A stretch of 16,108 nucleotides of DNA from Pseudobacteriovorax antillogorgiicola (GCA_945897695.1 CAMDGW010000036.1:1-16108), one strand, 5' to 3'. Positions 8,143 to 14,644 are shown, numbered from the stretch's first letter. Notes: generated by a model from the sequence alone, not told the origin. Numbers and translations are program-made.

Positions 8143-8840
8143 GCAGAAGTGAGCCAAAACTCATCTGCCCCAAGCCTTACTTGTTTAAAGTCGACCCGAA
8201 CAAGAGATCCCGAGGCCACATTAGGCCCAAGCTTCCTGGTTGTTCTAAACATCATAATTCCCTGATCTCCGGCTGCGCATAGATCGATCAAATCCACAGC
8301 CTCAAAATAAAACCTAAACCCCACCGATCTAAAAAGGCACTTAAAAATCGCCTCTTTTGCAGAAAAAACTGCAGTCGACCAGCCCACGCCAATCTTCGAG
8401 GCGATTTCAATCTCGTTTGTATTCACAAATTCAAGCTGTAGCTCATCATGCAGATCGCGCACCAGCTCCAAATCTATTCCAGGATCGTCAGTACCAGGCG
8501 ATAACAACTGAAAAGCGAGGGCGACGTGACTTTTTTTGTGCGTGAGGCTTCCCTTATGAGGTCCATTCCAGAGGAGCTCGCCATAGTCACCTTTTTCAGG
8601 GATATAGCCTGCAATAGCGATCAGCAGTAAACGGCTAAGGATCCACTCACGCTGTCTTTCTGGATGTTTGATGGCATCTGCAAGCTTGGCAAGATCTGGA
8701 GAGATGACTCTCCTAAGTTCATCTAAATCCAGCTGCAACGACCCATCAAGGCAAACGACGGTGCGTAAGCCAACTGTTTCAACACGGAGTCTCAATGATT
8801 CGAATGAGTTCAGCATCCCGGTATTATGCAATGAATTCAC
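8127..8840 (-). CDS. 4'-phosphopantetheinyl transferase, Sfp/EntD superfamily
   Basis: Transfers the phosphopantetheine arm of coenzyme A to a serine of acyl- or peptidyl-carrier proteins. Diagnostic motifs are KGSLTHKKSHVALAF (96-110), GIDLELV (121-127, with metal ligands D123 and E125) and FSAKEAIFKCLF (159-170, with E163 and K167). The order and spacing match the EntD-like monomeric group, usually 200-250 residues; this one is 237. The GTG at 8840 has no clear Shine-Dalgarno sequence, and the ATG at 8816 (residue 9) is an alternative start. Upstream the strand reads TATACT seven bases before the GTG, a possible -10 that would make a very short leader. The stop overlaps the gamma-glutamyltransferase start by four bases. 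No carrier protein or synthase is in the window, so the substrate is unknown; it could be the fatty-acid carrier or a secondary-metabolite system elsewhere. Confidence 0.87.
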   Translation of the reverse strand: MNSLHNTGMLNSFESLRLRVETVGLRTVVCLDGSLQLDLDELRRVISPDLAKLADAIKHPERQREWILSRLLLIAIAGYIPEKGDYGELLWNGPHKGSLTHKKSHVALAFQLLSPGTDDPGIDLELVRDLHDELQLEFVNTNEIEIASKIGVGWSTAVFSAKEAIFKCLFRSVGFRFYFEAVDLIDLCAAGDQGIMMFRTTRKLGPNVASGSLVRVDFKQVRLGADEFWLTSARRRL

Positions 8841-8888
8841 TCTGGAGAGTATATGAATTTTTTTATATGTCTGCCGGTTTAGAAAAAA

Positions 8889-11045
8889 TCACGCCGCTGA
8901 ATCGTCAAACCGCGGATTTTCGCCTTCATTGCTGTATGTTCGGGAACTTACTATTCTTGGAGAACCCGTTATTTTACCAGGCCGACGTAAGCTAATTTCC
9001 TGCTCCAGAGTTTTGTGTCCGATAATAAATTCTGAATCAGATACTTGAACCCCAATTAGCTTGGCCACCCCCACTTGGCCCGTCATTCCACGAATATTGA
9101 CCAATCCTAAATCATCAACTAGCACTAGCCTCTCAATTTTTTCCAAGACACTATTAGAAATGACAATATCGCATTCAAGCTCTTTGGTCATACTCTCAAG
9201 CCTTGAAGCAATATTAATCGTTGGTCCAATCACAGTGTGATCGACTCTGACCCCATTCCCCATAGCACCAAAAATTGCGGGTCCAGCATGAATACCGATG
9301 CCAATATCGATCCCAAACTCGCCGCTTGCCTCGCGTCGTGCGTTGAGGGCAGCCATGCCTTTTCTGATTTCAATAGCCGCCTTGACGGCAGCCAGAGAGT
9401 CATCATCTCCGCTTTCAGGAACGCCCCAAATTGCCATTACCGCATCACCCACAAACTTATCTACGATACCACCCTGAGCCTGAACTGCGGTGGTCACAAC
9501 GTCGAGGTACTCATTCAGAGCACGAATCACTCGATCTGGATTATAGACCTCACAAATTGTAGTGAATGACCGGATGTCGATAAAGAAAATAATGGCGTGA
9601 TCAATAACCTTTGATTCTTTTTCCGGCCCCCGAATAATATCGTTCACTAGTCGCGGATCAACGACCCGACCAAAGCGCTGTAAAACCATCTGCCTGTCTC
9701 GAACGATAATTGACCATTCCAAAGCGATGACAAAACCGACCAGTAGGACAAAACCGCGCGGACCATACTTAACGAATTGAAAGACAAAGTCTAAAGAAAC
9801 CATATTTTCACGGGAAATGATGCCGGGCAAAGTTAAACCCATTAGCACGTAAGCTGCAGCAACTGCCAAGCTCGTAAATGCGACTGCGAGTGAAACAACA
9901 GTTCGAAAACGCGCCCACGACAGCGATCGGGTGACCCACCACGCATGAAGTCCAATGAATCCGCCCGCCAAGTAACTGAGGCTAGAGTGCCATTCATAAG
10001 TTTGATGAATCCAGATGATCGCATCCAGACCAAAACCCAACCTTCCGCAGAGCCAAAAGACGGGAATCATGGCTGTATAAACTCCGACAGGGAGCCACTT
10101 TAGGTTTGTTTTGATCCTGAAAAATAGCCCCAAAAAACACCAGTGCCCGCCAAGGACAGCTGCGTCCAGCATTGCTTCAAAAGTTACAAAATCAACCTGT
10201 AACAAACTGGGGAACGGAACCAAATTATTAAGAAGTAAAAAACGCCAATTTATAAAACTAACCCAAAATGTAAAGGCTAAAATCTCCCGATAAAAGGGCG
10301 TCAAAAAACAACTCAAAGCTGCCAAAATCGCCAACACAGTGGGAGCTATACTTATGGGAATCAAAGACTCTTTGTCTCGACCAATGTATGCAAGACGCAA
10401 ATAACTAGCCACGTCAGGCCTACTTAAAAATGGCTGAGCCATGATATTAATCCCGGGAGACAAACTGCGCCCAACATCAATTTCAAATCCTAAAATCAAT
10501 GGGCTACCAGCAGGTCCTGGAGCTGCAAAGGAAATTGCGTCCACGGCAGGCGCACCGTTACCACTTGAAATCTCGGAACCATTAACAAAAAATCGCCATT
10601 TTTTACCCACGACTCCATAGAAGTCAAAAGCGATCTTCTCCCCTGCATCTTTGACAAAGGACGGGACGGACAGATCCCACCTAAGATACATGGTGCCGCG
10701 CCAACCTTCCGATGTCATTGTTTTCACATAAATATTTTGAACTTTACGTTCGTAGCGAAGTTGACTTGATGACATTGCTGGATCAAGAGGGCAACTTATA
10801 CCAGGACAGGGAGGTTTTGGGGCTTGCTGCCCAAGAAAGTCGTAACGATAGACCGCACGCTCTAGACTTGCAAATGATTGAGCATCCTTGACGTCAAAAT
10901 CAATGGGCGAAAATGAACGATCAAAAATGGTGAAAGGAGTCACTAACCAGGCAAAAGATAACGCAAAGAAAGCCAACACCCAACGCAAAAGTGATTTGGA
11001 TTTCCAGCTCTCTATTAGAATTGATTTACCTATTTCTTTTGACAT
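8889..11045 (-). CDS. Membrane adenylate cyclase: periplasmic sensor, seven helices, class III catalytic domain
   Basis: A 718-residue integral membrane protein. Residues 21-40 form a signal anchor. Residues about 44-225 are a periplasmic beta-rich domain (YLRWDLSVPS, KIAFDFYGVVGKKWRFFVNG). Seven hydrophobic helices follow at roughly 229-250, 256-274, 291-309, 318-336, 355-371, 383-404 and 430-447. This matches the 7TMR-DISM layout of bacterial receptors that sense small ligands. The class III cyclase domain begins about 480. Metal Asp residues are D490 (FFIDIRSFTT) and D534 (VDKFVGDAVMAIWG). Purine-selecting residues K530 and D602 (VDHTVIG) indicate ATP, and N611 and R615 (TINIASRLE) are the transition-state pair. 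The complete set predicts active cAMP synthesis. ATG 11045 has only a weak GGAA upstream. It is the first gene of a probable operon; the transferase starts 48 bases after its stop. Confidence 0.9.
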   Translation of the reverse strand: MSKEIGKSILIESWKSKSLLRWVLAFFALSFAWLVTPFTIFDRSFSPIDFDVKDAQSFASLERAVYRYDFLGQQAPKPPCPGISCPLDPAMSSSQLRYERKVQNIYVKTMTSEGWRGTMYLRWDLSVPSFVKDAGEKIAFDFYGVVGKKWRFFVNGSEISSGNGAPAVDAISFAAPGPAGSPLILGFEIDVGRSLSPGINIMAQPFLSRPDVASYLRLAYIGRDKESLIPISIAPTVLAILAALSCFLTPFYREILAFTFWVSFINWRFLLLNNLVPFPSLLQVDFVTFEAMLDAAVLGGHWCFLGLFFRIKTNLKWLPVGVYTAMIPVFWLCGRLGFGLDAIIWIHQTYEWHSSLSYLAGGFIGLHAWWVTRSLSWARFRTVVSLAVAFTSLAVAAAYVLMGLTLPGIISRENMVSLDFVFQFVKYGPRGFVLLVGFVIALEWSIIVRDRQMVLQRFGRVVDPRLVNDIIRGPEKESKVIDHAIIFFIDIRSFTTICEVYNPDRVIRALNEYLDVVTTAVQAQGGIVDKFVGDAVMAIWGVPESGDDDSLAAVKAAIEIRKGMAALNARREASGEFGIDIGIGIHAGPAIFGAMGNGVRVDHTVIGPTINIASRLESMTKELECDIVISNSVLEKIERLVLVDDLGLVNIRGMTGQVGVAKLIGVQVSDSEFIIGHKTLEQEISLRRPGKITGSPRIVSSRTYSNEGENPRFDDSAA

Positions 11046-11227
11046 TGTTCCGTCTTGATTGAAATTTCTGACCCAACGACACTATGTTATCGGCAGAACC
11101 TTTAGCAGGCTTGCGCCCTGCCAATTGAAAGATCTATAAAAGCCGCCCAAGAGGGAAAAGATTTCCGCTCTTTAAAGCTTGTGATACGATGACTGCATGA
11201 CACCCTTTAAGCTACGTGAGACCTTTC
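11046..11227. promoter_or_regulatory. Divergent intergenic region between cyclase and lgt
   Basis: The region must contain promoters for both directions. For lgt, TACGAT near 11195 is a possible -10 but has no good -35. An inverted repeat GCAGG/CCTGC lies around 11106-11122. Nothing else stands out. Confidence 0.35.
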
Positions 11228-12034
11228 ATGCTCAGTCCAGATCTCAGTCACTGGTATCATCATCAATTCGACCCGATTGCTATTCGCATCGGTGATGCAG
11301 CCCTTCCCTGGTATTGGCTGGTGTATATTCTAGGCTGGTTTATCGCGCTCTGGACACTAAAGCACACCCAGCCTTTGATGCATCAGCCGGCCAGCAAGGA
11401 TGCCAGAAGTGATTTTCTTCTGTGGGGCTGGATAGGGGTGATCTTAGGCTCGAGACTCATATATGTACTTGTTTACAACCCCGTGCATTATTTGAACCAT
11501 CCCGATCAGATCCTAGCCCTTTGGAACGGTGGCATGAGCTTTCATGGAGGGTTTCTTGGGCTTACAGCAGCCGCTATCTATGTCGCAAAAAAATACAAAA
11601 TTTCCATTTTTTCACTAACGGATCCCGTCGCCCTATGCATTCCTTGGGTTTTGGGGCTGGGACGCCTCGCTAACTTCGTCAATGGCGAATTACCGGGCCG
11701 AATCAGTGACGTCGCGTGGGCGGTTGTTTTTCCAGCGCCTTTTGACGAAGCCCCTCGCCATCCATCGCAAATTTACGAGGCATTGCTTGAAGGCTTCGTA
11801 GTGGGTCTGATCCTGTTTTTTTCAAGAAAAAAACTTCTTCAAAAACCGGGAGCAATGTCTCTTGCATTTACCGCGTATTACGCTGCCTCCAGATTTGTTG
11901 TAGAATTTACGCGTGAGCCAGATCCACAAATTGGCCTACTTTATGGGCTCACCATGGGGCAGTGGTTATGTGTTGCCATGATCCTACTGGCAATCGGCGT
12001 GGCATCTCGCTTGAGCCAATCTCAGGCTAAATGA
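11228..12034 (+). CDS. lgt: Prolipoprotein diacylglyceryl transferase
   Basis: An inner-membrane enzyme that transfers diacylglycerol from phosphatidylglycerol to the lipobox cysteine of prolipoproteins, the first step of lipoprotein maturation. The ATG at 11228 gives 268 residues. An in-frame GTG at 11216 would add four, but it lacks a ribosome binding site, and its own GTGAG could serve the ATG. Family landmarks are ALPWYWLVYILGW (first helix), SFHGGFLG with H106, the signature GRLANFVNGELPGR (145-158, containing R146, N149 and E154), HPSQIYEALLEG (178-189) and FVVEFTREPD near the C-terminus. The signature is complete except that the usual Gly before Asn is Ala148, a conservative change. 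Several exported proteins here could be substrates, notably the gamma-glutamyltransferase with its VTAC lipobox. It converges on corA with a ten-base gap. Confidence 0.95.
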   Translation: MLSPDLSHWYHHQFDPIAIRIGDAALPWYWLVYILGWFIALWTLKHTQPLMHQPASKDARSDFLLWGWIGVILGSRLIYVLVYNPVHYLNHPDQILALWNGGMSFHGGFLGLTAAAIYVAKKYKISIFSLTDPVALCIPWVLGLGRLANFVNGELPGRISDVAWAVVFPAPFDEAPRHPSQIYEALLEGFVVGLILFFSRKKLLQKPGAMSLAFTAYYAASRFVVEFTREPDPQIGLLYGLTMGQWLCVAMILLAIGVASRLSQSQAK

Positions 12035-12044
12035 ATTTAGAAAA

Positions 12045-13004
12045 CTAATCGACGTCGCCATTAGCATCCAGGACGCCTTTGCTCTTAAAGTAAACCATAA
12101 TTGAGACCGTAATAGTGGCCATGATGCAAAGGGCCAGAAGGTATCCATAATGCCATTTGAGTTCCGGCATGAACTCAAAATTCATTCCGTAAATACCGGT
12201 AATCAAATTAAGCGGCATAAAAAAAACACTGAAAACGGTTAGAATCCGCATCACTTCATTTGTTTTGTGACTGGCAGCAGACATGCGATGCGAAGAAAGC
12301 GACAGATAAAGGCCAAGAAGGTTATTAATGTTTTCGAGAAATTCCTCTGCATAGAAATAAAGACGCTCGCCCATCTCCTTAACATCTTGTAGCGCGCTTG
12401 CTTCGTCTTTGTATTCAGCAGCAACACTTGGGAGAATATCGAGTGTCATTCTCAGCATACGTTTAAAGGTGTTTGCTCTGCGCTTCAGATAATAACCATC
12501 CTCCAAAGTCTCACCAGAGTGTCGAAACACTTTGGTTTCAAAATCTTCCAGTAAATTTCGATTAATGGTGATGGGTGACTCGAACGTTTGGATGGCACGA
12601 TTAAACACAGATAACATGATAATATGCGATTTACATGGATCACCGCTTGCGACTTTTGCTCGCCATTCATTCTTGAGCTCATCTAAATATTTTTGTCCAA
12701 CGCGGTGAATCGTGATCAGAAAACCTTCCGACTCAAAAATCGCCACCTTCCTTGTCAGCTCCTGAACCGTATCAGCGTCAGCTACAGAACTCTCATCGTA
12801 AGACCGCACGATAATGAAGTTCAGATCGTCAAAGCGTTCAAATTTAGGAAGATGCTCAGCGTCAAGACAGTCCTGTACTGCACGATACGGCAAACGATAC
12901 TTAGCAGCGATCGCCTCGAGCTCAGCCTTATTGGGGTTTTCAATATCTACCCAGAAAGACCGACCTGGGCCCTGACCGACATCAATAATGTGATCCACTT
13001 TCAT
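12045..13004 (-). CDS. corA: CorA-family magnesium/divalent cation transporter
   Basis: A 319-residue inner-membrane channel protein for magnesium (or cobalt/nickel) uptake, acting as a homopentamer. Residues 1-250 are the cytoplasmic alpha/beta domain plus long helices typical of the family. TM1 is about 253-271 and ends in the selectivity motif G273-M274-N275 (YGMNFEFMPEL), and TM2 is about 286-306 with a short basic C-terminus. Length and topology are standard. The motif defines the CorA superfamily but does not fix the metal. ATG 13004 has TAGGAG six bases upstream, an excellent site. A near-perfect 16-bp palindrome lies just upstream (13027-13042). The gene is transcribed alone, convergent with lgt and divergent from the 85-residue protein gene. 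Confidence 0.92.
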   Translation of the reverse strand: MKVDHIIDVGQGPGRSFWVDIENPNKAELEAIAAKYRLPYRAVQDCLDAEHLPKFERFDDLNFIIVRSYDESSVADADTVQELTRKVAIFESEGFLITIHRVGQKYLDELKNEWRAKVASGDPCKSHIIMLSVFNRAIQTFESPITINRNLLEDFETKVFRHSGETLEDGYYLKRRANTFKRMLRMTLDILPSVAAEYKDEASALQDVKEMGERLYFYAEEFLENINNLLGLYLSLSSHRMSAASHKTNEVMRILTVFSVFFMPLNLITGIYGMNFEFMPELKWHYGYLLALCIMATITVSIMVYFKSKGVLDANGDVD

Positions 13005-13026
13005 GGGAATCTCCTACTCAACTTAA

Positions 13027-13042
13027 TTTTAAGCGCTTTAAA
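13027..13042 (-). promoter_or_regulatory. Palindrome upstream of corA, possible operator
   Basis: TTTTAAGCGCTTTAAA is a 16-bp palindrome with one mismatched pair (core AAGCGCTT), 23 bases upstream of the corA ATG. It is placed where a repressor site or promoter-proximal structure could be. No binding protein can be assigned. Confidence 0.3.
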
Positions 13043-13151
13043 CACAAATAGGAGTGGGAAGATGATTCCTAGCTGGGGTCATGACGACCTAACCTCTGAT
13101 AATTAATGTAAAAAATAATTTCAGCATGTTACTCCTGAGGCATTTAAATCC

Positions 13152-13179
13152 TTGACTTATTTATTAAAAACATTAAAAC
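13152..13179 (+). promoter_or_regulatory. Candidate promoter for the 85-residue protein gene
   Basis: TTGACT (13152-13157, five of six consensus bases) is followed after 16 bases by TAAAAC (13174-13179) in an AT-rich stretch. This is 28 bases before a well-placed AAGGAG and the ATG at 13208. It is the best sigma-70-like promoter in the window. Confidence 0.45.
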
Positions 13180-13207
13180 CGCTCCACCTCAAACAAGGAG
13201 TTTCTCG

Positions 13208-13465
13208 ATGCAGTTTTTACGGTCGAACGTTAATGAATACCTCTTATCACCCGTAGAAAGAAAGCAAAGACAAGACTTGATGACAGCCATCACGACCCTA
13301 GAAGCTGCCGTAAAAGAGCTACACATCCGCTCAGAAGACAATCAACCAAACTTGCGTTCCCGCGAATTAATTCACAACAGCGACAAAGCCATTGGCGTAC
13401 TCAAAAGTTTTATGGAGCGCCGGGTTGACGCCCATCGACAGCCACTTGCTGAGAATCTGCGCTAA
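13208..13465 (+). CDS. Small hypothetical helical protein, 85 residues
   Basis: I do not recognise this protein. It has a strong AAGGAG before ATG 13208 and a plausible promoter, so expression is likely. The sequence is charged and predicted mostly helical (KQRQDLMTAITTLEAAVKEL at 19-38, then a second helix KAIGVLKSFMERR), with no signal peptide, membrane segment or Cys. A cytoplasmic coiled or helix-bundle protein is the most that can be said. Its last 19 codons (from about 13410) overlap, antisense, the decayed oxidoreductase fragment. The final LAENLR plus stop is also encoded in the plus frame of the intact oxidoreductase copy 2009 bases away, so the C-terminus may have been acquired by recombination rather than inherited. 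Confidence 0.6.
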   Translation: MQFLRSNVNEYLLSPVERKQRQDLMTAITTLEAAVKELHIRSEDNQPNLRSRELIHNSDKAIGVLKSFMERRVDAHRQPLAENLR

Positions 13466-13598
13466 CCAATCCCATGGCACATTTCAGCAAAATACGTTCG
13501 TAAGTAATCAAGTTCAGAAGAGATCTTCTGATCAAAATTTTTTGACGGGCTCATACCTGTGCGGCCAACACATGCCAGACAGGCGAGACGATCTCAAG
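13410..13598 (-). pseudogene. Decayed 3' fragment of an FAD-dependent oxidoreductase gene
   Basis: Read on the minus strand from 13598, this gives LEIV, then the stop TGA at 13553-13551, then RQKILIRRSLLNLI and later SADSQQVAVD, ending at a TAA at 13412-13410. It aligns residue for residue, without gaps, to the C-terminal segment of the oxidoreductase at the right edge (15607-15419, constant offset 2009). In the best part (13443-13526 against 15452-15535) I count 68 of 84 identical bases, with differences spread over all three codon positions. In-frame TGA replaces a TGG codon. It has no start, and the similarity fades beyond 13598, so it is a relic. It is not a gene duplicate of useful length. 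Confidence 0.7.
13410..13598. repeat. Left copy of a direct repeat (partner at 15419-15607)
   Basis: This is the same 189-base interval considered as a DNA repeat. Both copies are in the same orientation, offset by exactly 2009 bases, and strongest from 13443 to 13531. Each copy carries the palindrome TCAGAAGA-NN-TCTTCTGA (13514-13531, centre GA; partner 15523-15540, centre GT). In the left copy it is followed by a second palindrome, TCAAAA-TT-TTTTGA (13532-13545), which could act as a weak terminator for the gene ending at 13465. Confidence 0.75.
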
Positions 13599-13639
13599 CT
13601 TTTTTGCAGTTTTGCAAGTTCCCGTGTTAGCCTAAAGTT

Positions 13640-14008
13640 ATGGGTAAATATTTCCACAAAATGCGTATTGCATTCGCTATCCTGGCTTTTGGCCTTTCTT
13701 GGCATTATGTCATCTTGGCGGAACACTTGGCCTGTGAAGTTCATCCCAACTGCGATGATGATTCTGGCCAGGTCTTTGGATCCCCATCTACCCAAGAACA
13801 CGAACACTGCTTGATACAGATTGCTCCCGCGCGAGTGCATGATTCGTCCATTCAAGACAACCCTGACGTTGTGCTCGCTGACTTTTTATTTGTCCGTGTC
13901 TGGCCTGAGGCGCCGCGTGTTATGAAAGCATCTCGAACACCACGCCCCTTGATGGTTCGGTCCAGAGCAAACTTTCAGTTCACTCAATCGGTCAGAATTA
14001 TCTCATGA
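13640..14008 (+). CDS. Small exported or membrane-anchored Cys/His protein
   Basis: A 122-residue protein of unknown function. Residues 8-30 (MRIAFAILAFGLSWHYVILAEH) form a hydrophobic signal or anchor. They are followed by a short segment with potential metal ligands, CEVHPNC (32-38) and EHEHC (53-57), and then an unremarkable basic C-terminus. Small exported proteins with clustered Cys and His often sit beside metal-efflux or metal-buffer genes, and the next gene here is a His-rich exported protein, so a metal-related role is a reasonable inference but unproven. The start is ATG 13640 or ATG 13661; neither has a good ribosome binding site. Upstream lies the decayed oxidoreductase fragment, and a hairpin at 14033-14053 follows the stop. 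Confidence 0.5.
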   Translation: MGKYFHKMRIAFAILAFGLSWHYVILAEHLACEVHPNCDDDSGQVFGSPSTQEHEHCLIQIAPARVHDSSIQDNPDVVLADFLFVRVWPEAPRVMKASRTPRPLMVRSRANFQFTQSVRIIS

Positions 14009-14032
14009 AAATCATCATGTGAATGTTTCCCT

Positions 14033-14053
14033 GCGTCCTCCTACCGAGGATGC
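14033..14053 (+). terminator. Hairpin between the Cys/His and His-rich genes
   Basis: GCGTCCTC (14033-14040) pairs with GAGGATGC (14046-14053) around CTACC: eight pairs, one of them G-T. No T-run follows, so it may be an RNA-processing or regulatory structure rather than an intrinsic terminator. Confidence 0.35.
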
Positions 14054-14104
14054 TAGATATCACTTTATACAAAATTAATTGAATAATTTTTAAAGGGGTT
14101 TTTT

Positions 14105-14494
14105 ATGAAACTATTTAACTTATCGCTATTGATTGCTTTCGTTGCTGGCTCCTCAATCGCATTTGCGGCTGCCAACGTTGAACATAAATCCCATGAAACT
14201 CACAAGCACGGTGAAAACTGCGGTCACGCCGTCATTAAGCACAGTGACCACGTTGACCACATGCACGAAGGCCATATGCACAATACGGTAGCTTCCGGCA
14301 AAGTTGTTGAGCACAAGCTGCGTGTAGCTACAGCCAAAGACCATGTTAAAGCTCCATCTGAAAATGGGCATGCCCATGGCGTTAATTGCGGCCATGAGCG
14401 TATTGAGCATGACAACCACAGTGACTACGTTGTAAATGGCAACGTTCATCATGTTCATGGCGATCATTGTGATCAAAACGCCACTGAGATCTGA
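14105..14494 (+). CDS. Exported histidine-rich metal-binding protein with internal duplication
   Basis: A 129-residue protein with a clear signal peptide (MKLFNLSLLIAFVAGSSIAFA) followed by a periplasmic domain in which I count 22 His in the whole chain. Two homologous units lie 56 residues apart: HGENCGHAVIKHSDHVDH from H35 and HGVNCGHERIEHDNHSDY from H91. The second is followed by HHVHGDHCD. Position-equivalent ligands are H35/H91, C39/C95, H41/H97, H46/H102 and H49/H105. Single HGxxCGH...HGDHCD units occur in small bacterial proteins linked to zinc handling. Duplication behind a signal peptide suggests a periplasmic zinc, nickel or copper buffer or chaperone. AAAGGGG precedes the ATG with good spacing. 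It may be cotranscribed with neither neighbour, given hairpins on both sides. Confidence 0.85.
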   Translation: MKLFNLSLLIAFVAGSSIAFAAANVEHKSHETHKHGENCGHAVIKHSDHVDHMHEGHMHNTVASGKVVEHKLRVATAKDHVKAPSENGHAHGVNCGHERIEHDNHSDYVVNGNVHHVHGDHCDQNATEI

Positions 14495-14520
14495 TTTTCA
14501 AACTCAAACAGTTTGAAAAT
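14494..14520 (+). terminator. Perfect 10-bp hairpin at the stop codon of the His-rich gene
   Basis: ATTTTCAAAC (14494-14503) pairs perfectly with GTTTGAAAAT (14511-14520) around a seven-base loop. It begins at the last base of the TGA stop. It is AT-rich and symmetrical, so it could act on either strand. Confidence 0.55.
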
Positions 14521-14522
14521 AT

Positions 14523-14551
14523 CCCCGTTGGGATTGATAGTCCCAACGGGG
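14523..14551 (+). terminator. Perfect 10-bp GC-rich hairpin, probable terminator
   Basis: CCCCGTTGGG (14523-14532) pairs perfectly with CCCAACGGGG (14542-14551) around a nine-base loop, two bases after the previous hairpin. CTTCTATT follows, a poor T-tract. This is the most stable intrinsic-terminator-like structure in the window and separates the His-rich gene from hemolysin III. Confidence 0.6.
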
Positions 14552-14552
14552 C

Positions 14553-14585
14553 TTCTATTGATAGAAAAGAAGACCTATCTTTTCT
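14553..14585 (+). repeat. Two further inverted repeats completing a hairpin array
   Basis: TTCTAT-TG-ATAGAA (14553-14566) is a perfect 6-bp palindrome. AGAAAAG (14563-14569) pairs with CTTTTCT (14579-14585) around nine bases. The two overlap and are alternatives to each other. Their function is unknown. Confidence 0.4.
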
Positions 14586-14600
14586 CACGCAATTATCGTC

Positions 14601-14644
14601 CAATGGCACTCGGCTAGTAAACGTCACCATTACAGATGCCATTG
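14601..14644. repeat. Inverted repeat spanning the hemolysin III start
   Basis: CAATGGCA (14601-14608) and TGCCATTG (14637-14644) are exact reverse complements separated by 28 bases. The right arm overlaps the ATG at 14636. In RNA it could form an 8-bp stem hiding that start codon. Confidence 0.4.

Noticed and set aside
8130..8157. ATG at 8157 as the gamma-glutamyltransferase start
   Set aside because: It lies 30 bases inside the upstream gene, has no good ribosome binding site, and puts nine extra residues before the signal peptide. GTG 8130 has GGAGGAG at ideal spacing.
13514..13531. TCAGAAGA-NN-TCTTCTGA palindrome as a mobile repetitive (REP-like) element
   Set aside because: Both copies are explained by shared descent from the oxidoreductase coding sequence, where it encodes LRRTLLK. 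Only two copies are seen, and no transposase is near.
13532..13855. Minus-strand 107-codon frame opposite the Cys/His protein gene
   Set aside because: It lies antisense to a frame with a signal peptide, has no ribosome binding site or family resemblance, and is not in the relic's reading frame.
14153..14476. Minus-strand Met-rich frame across the His-rich gene
   Set aside because: It is a shadow: antisense of the repeated His codons (CAT, CAC) gives Met and Val codons. It has no independent signals.
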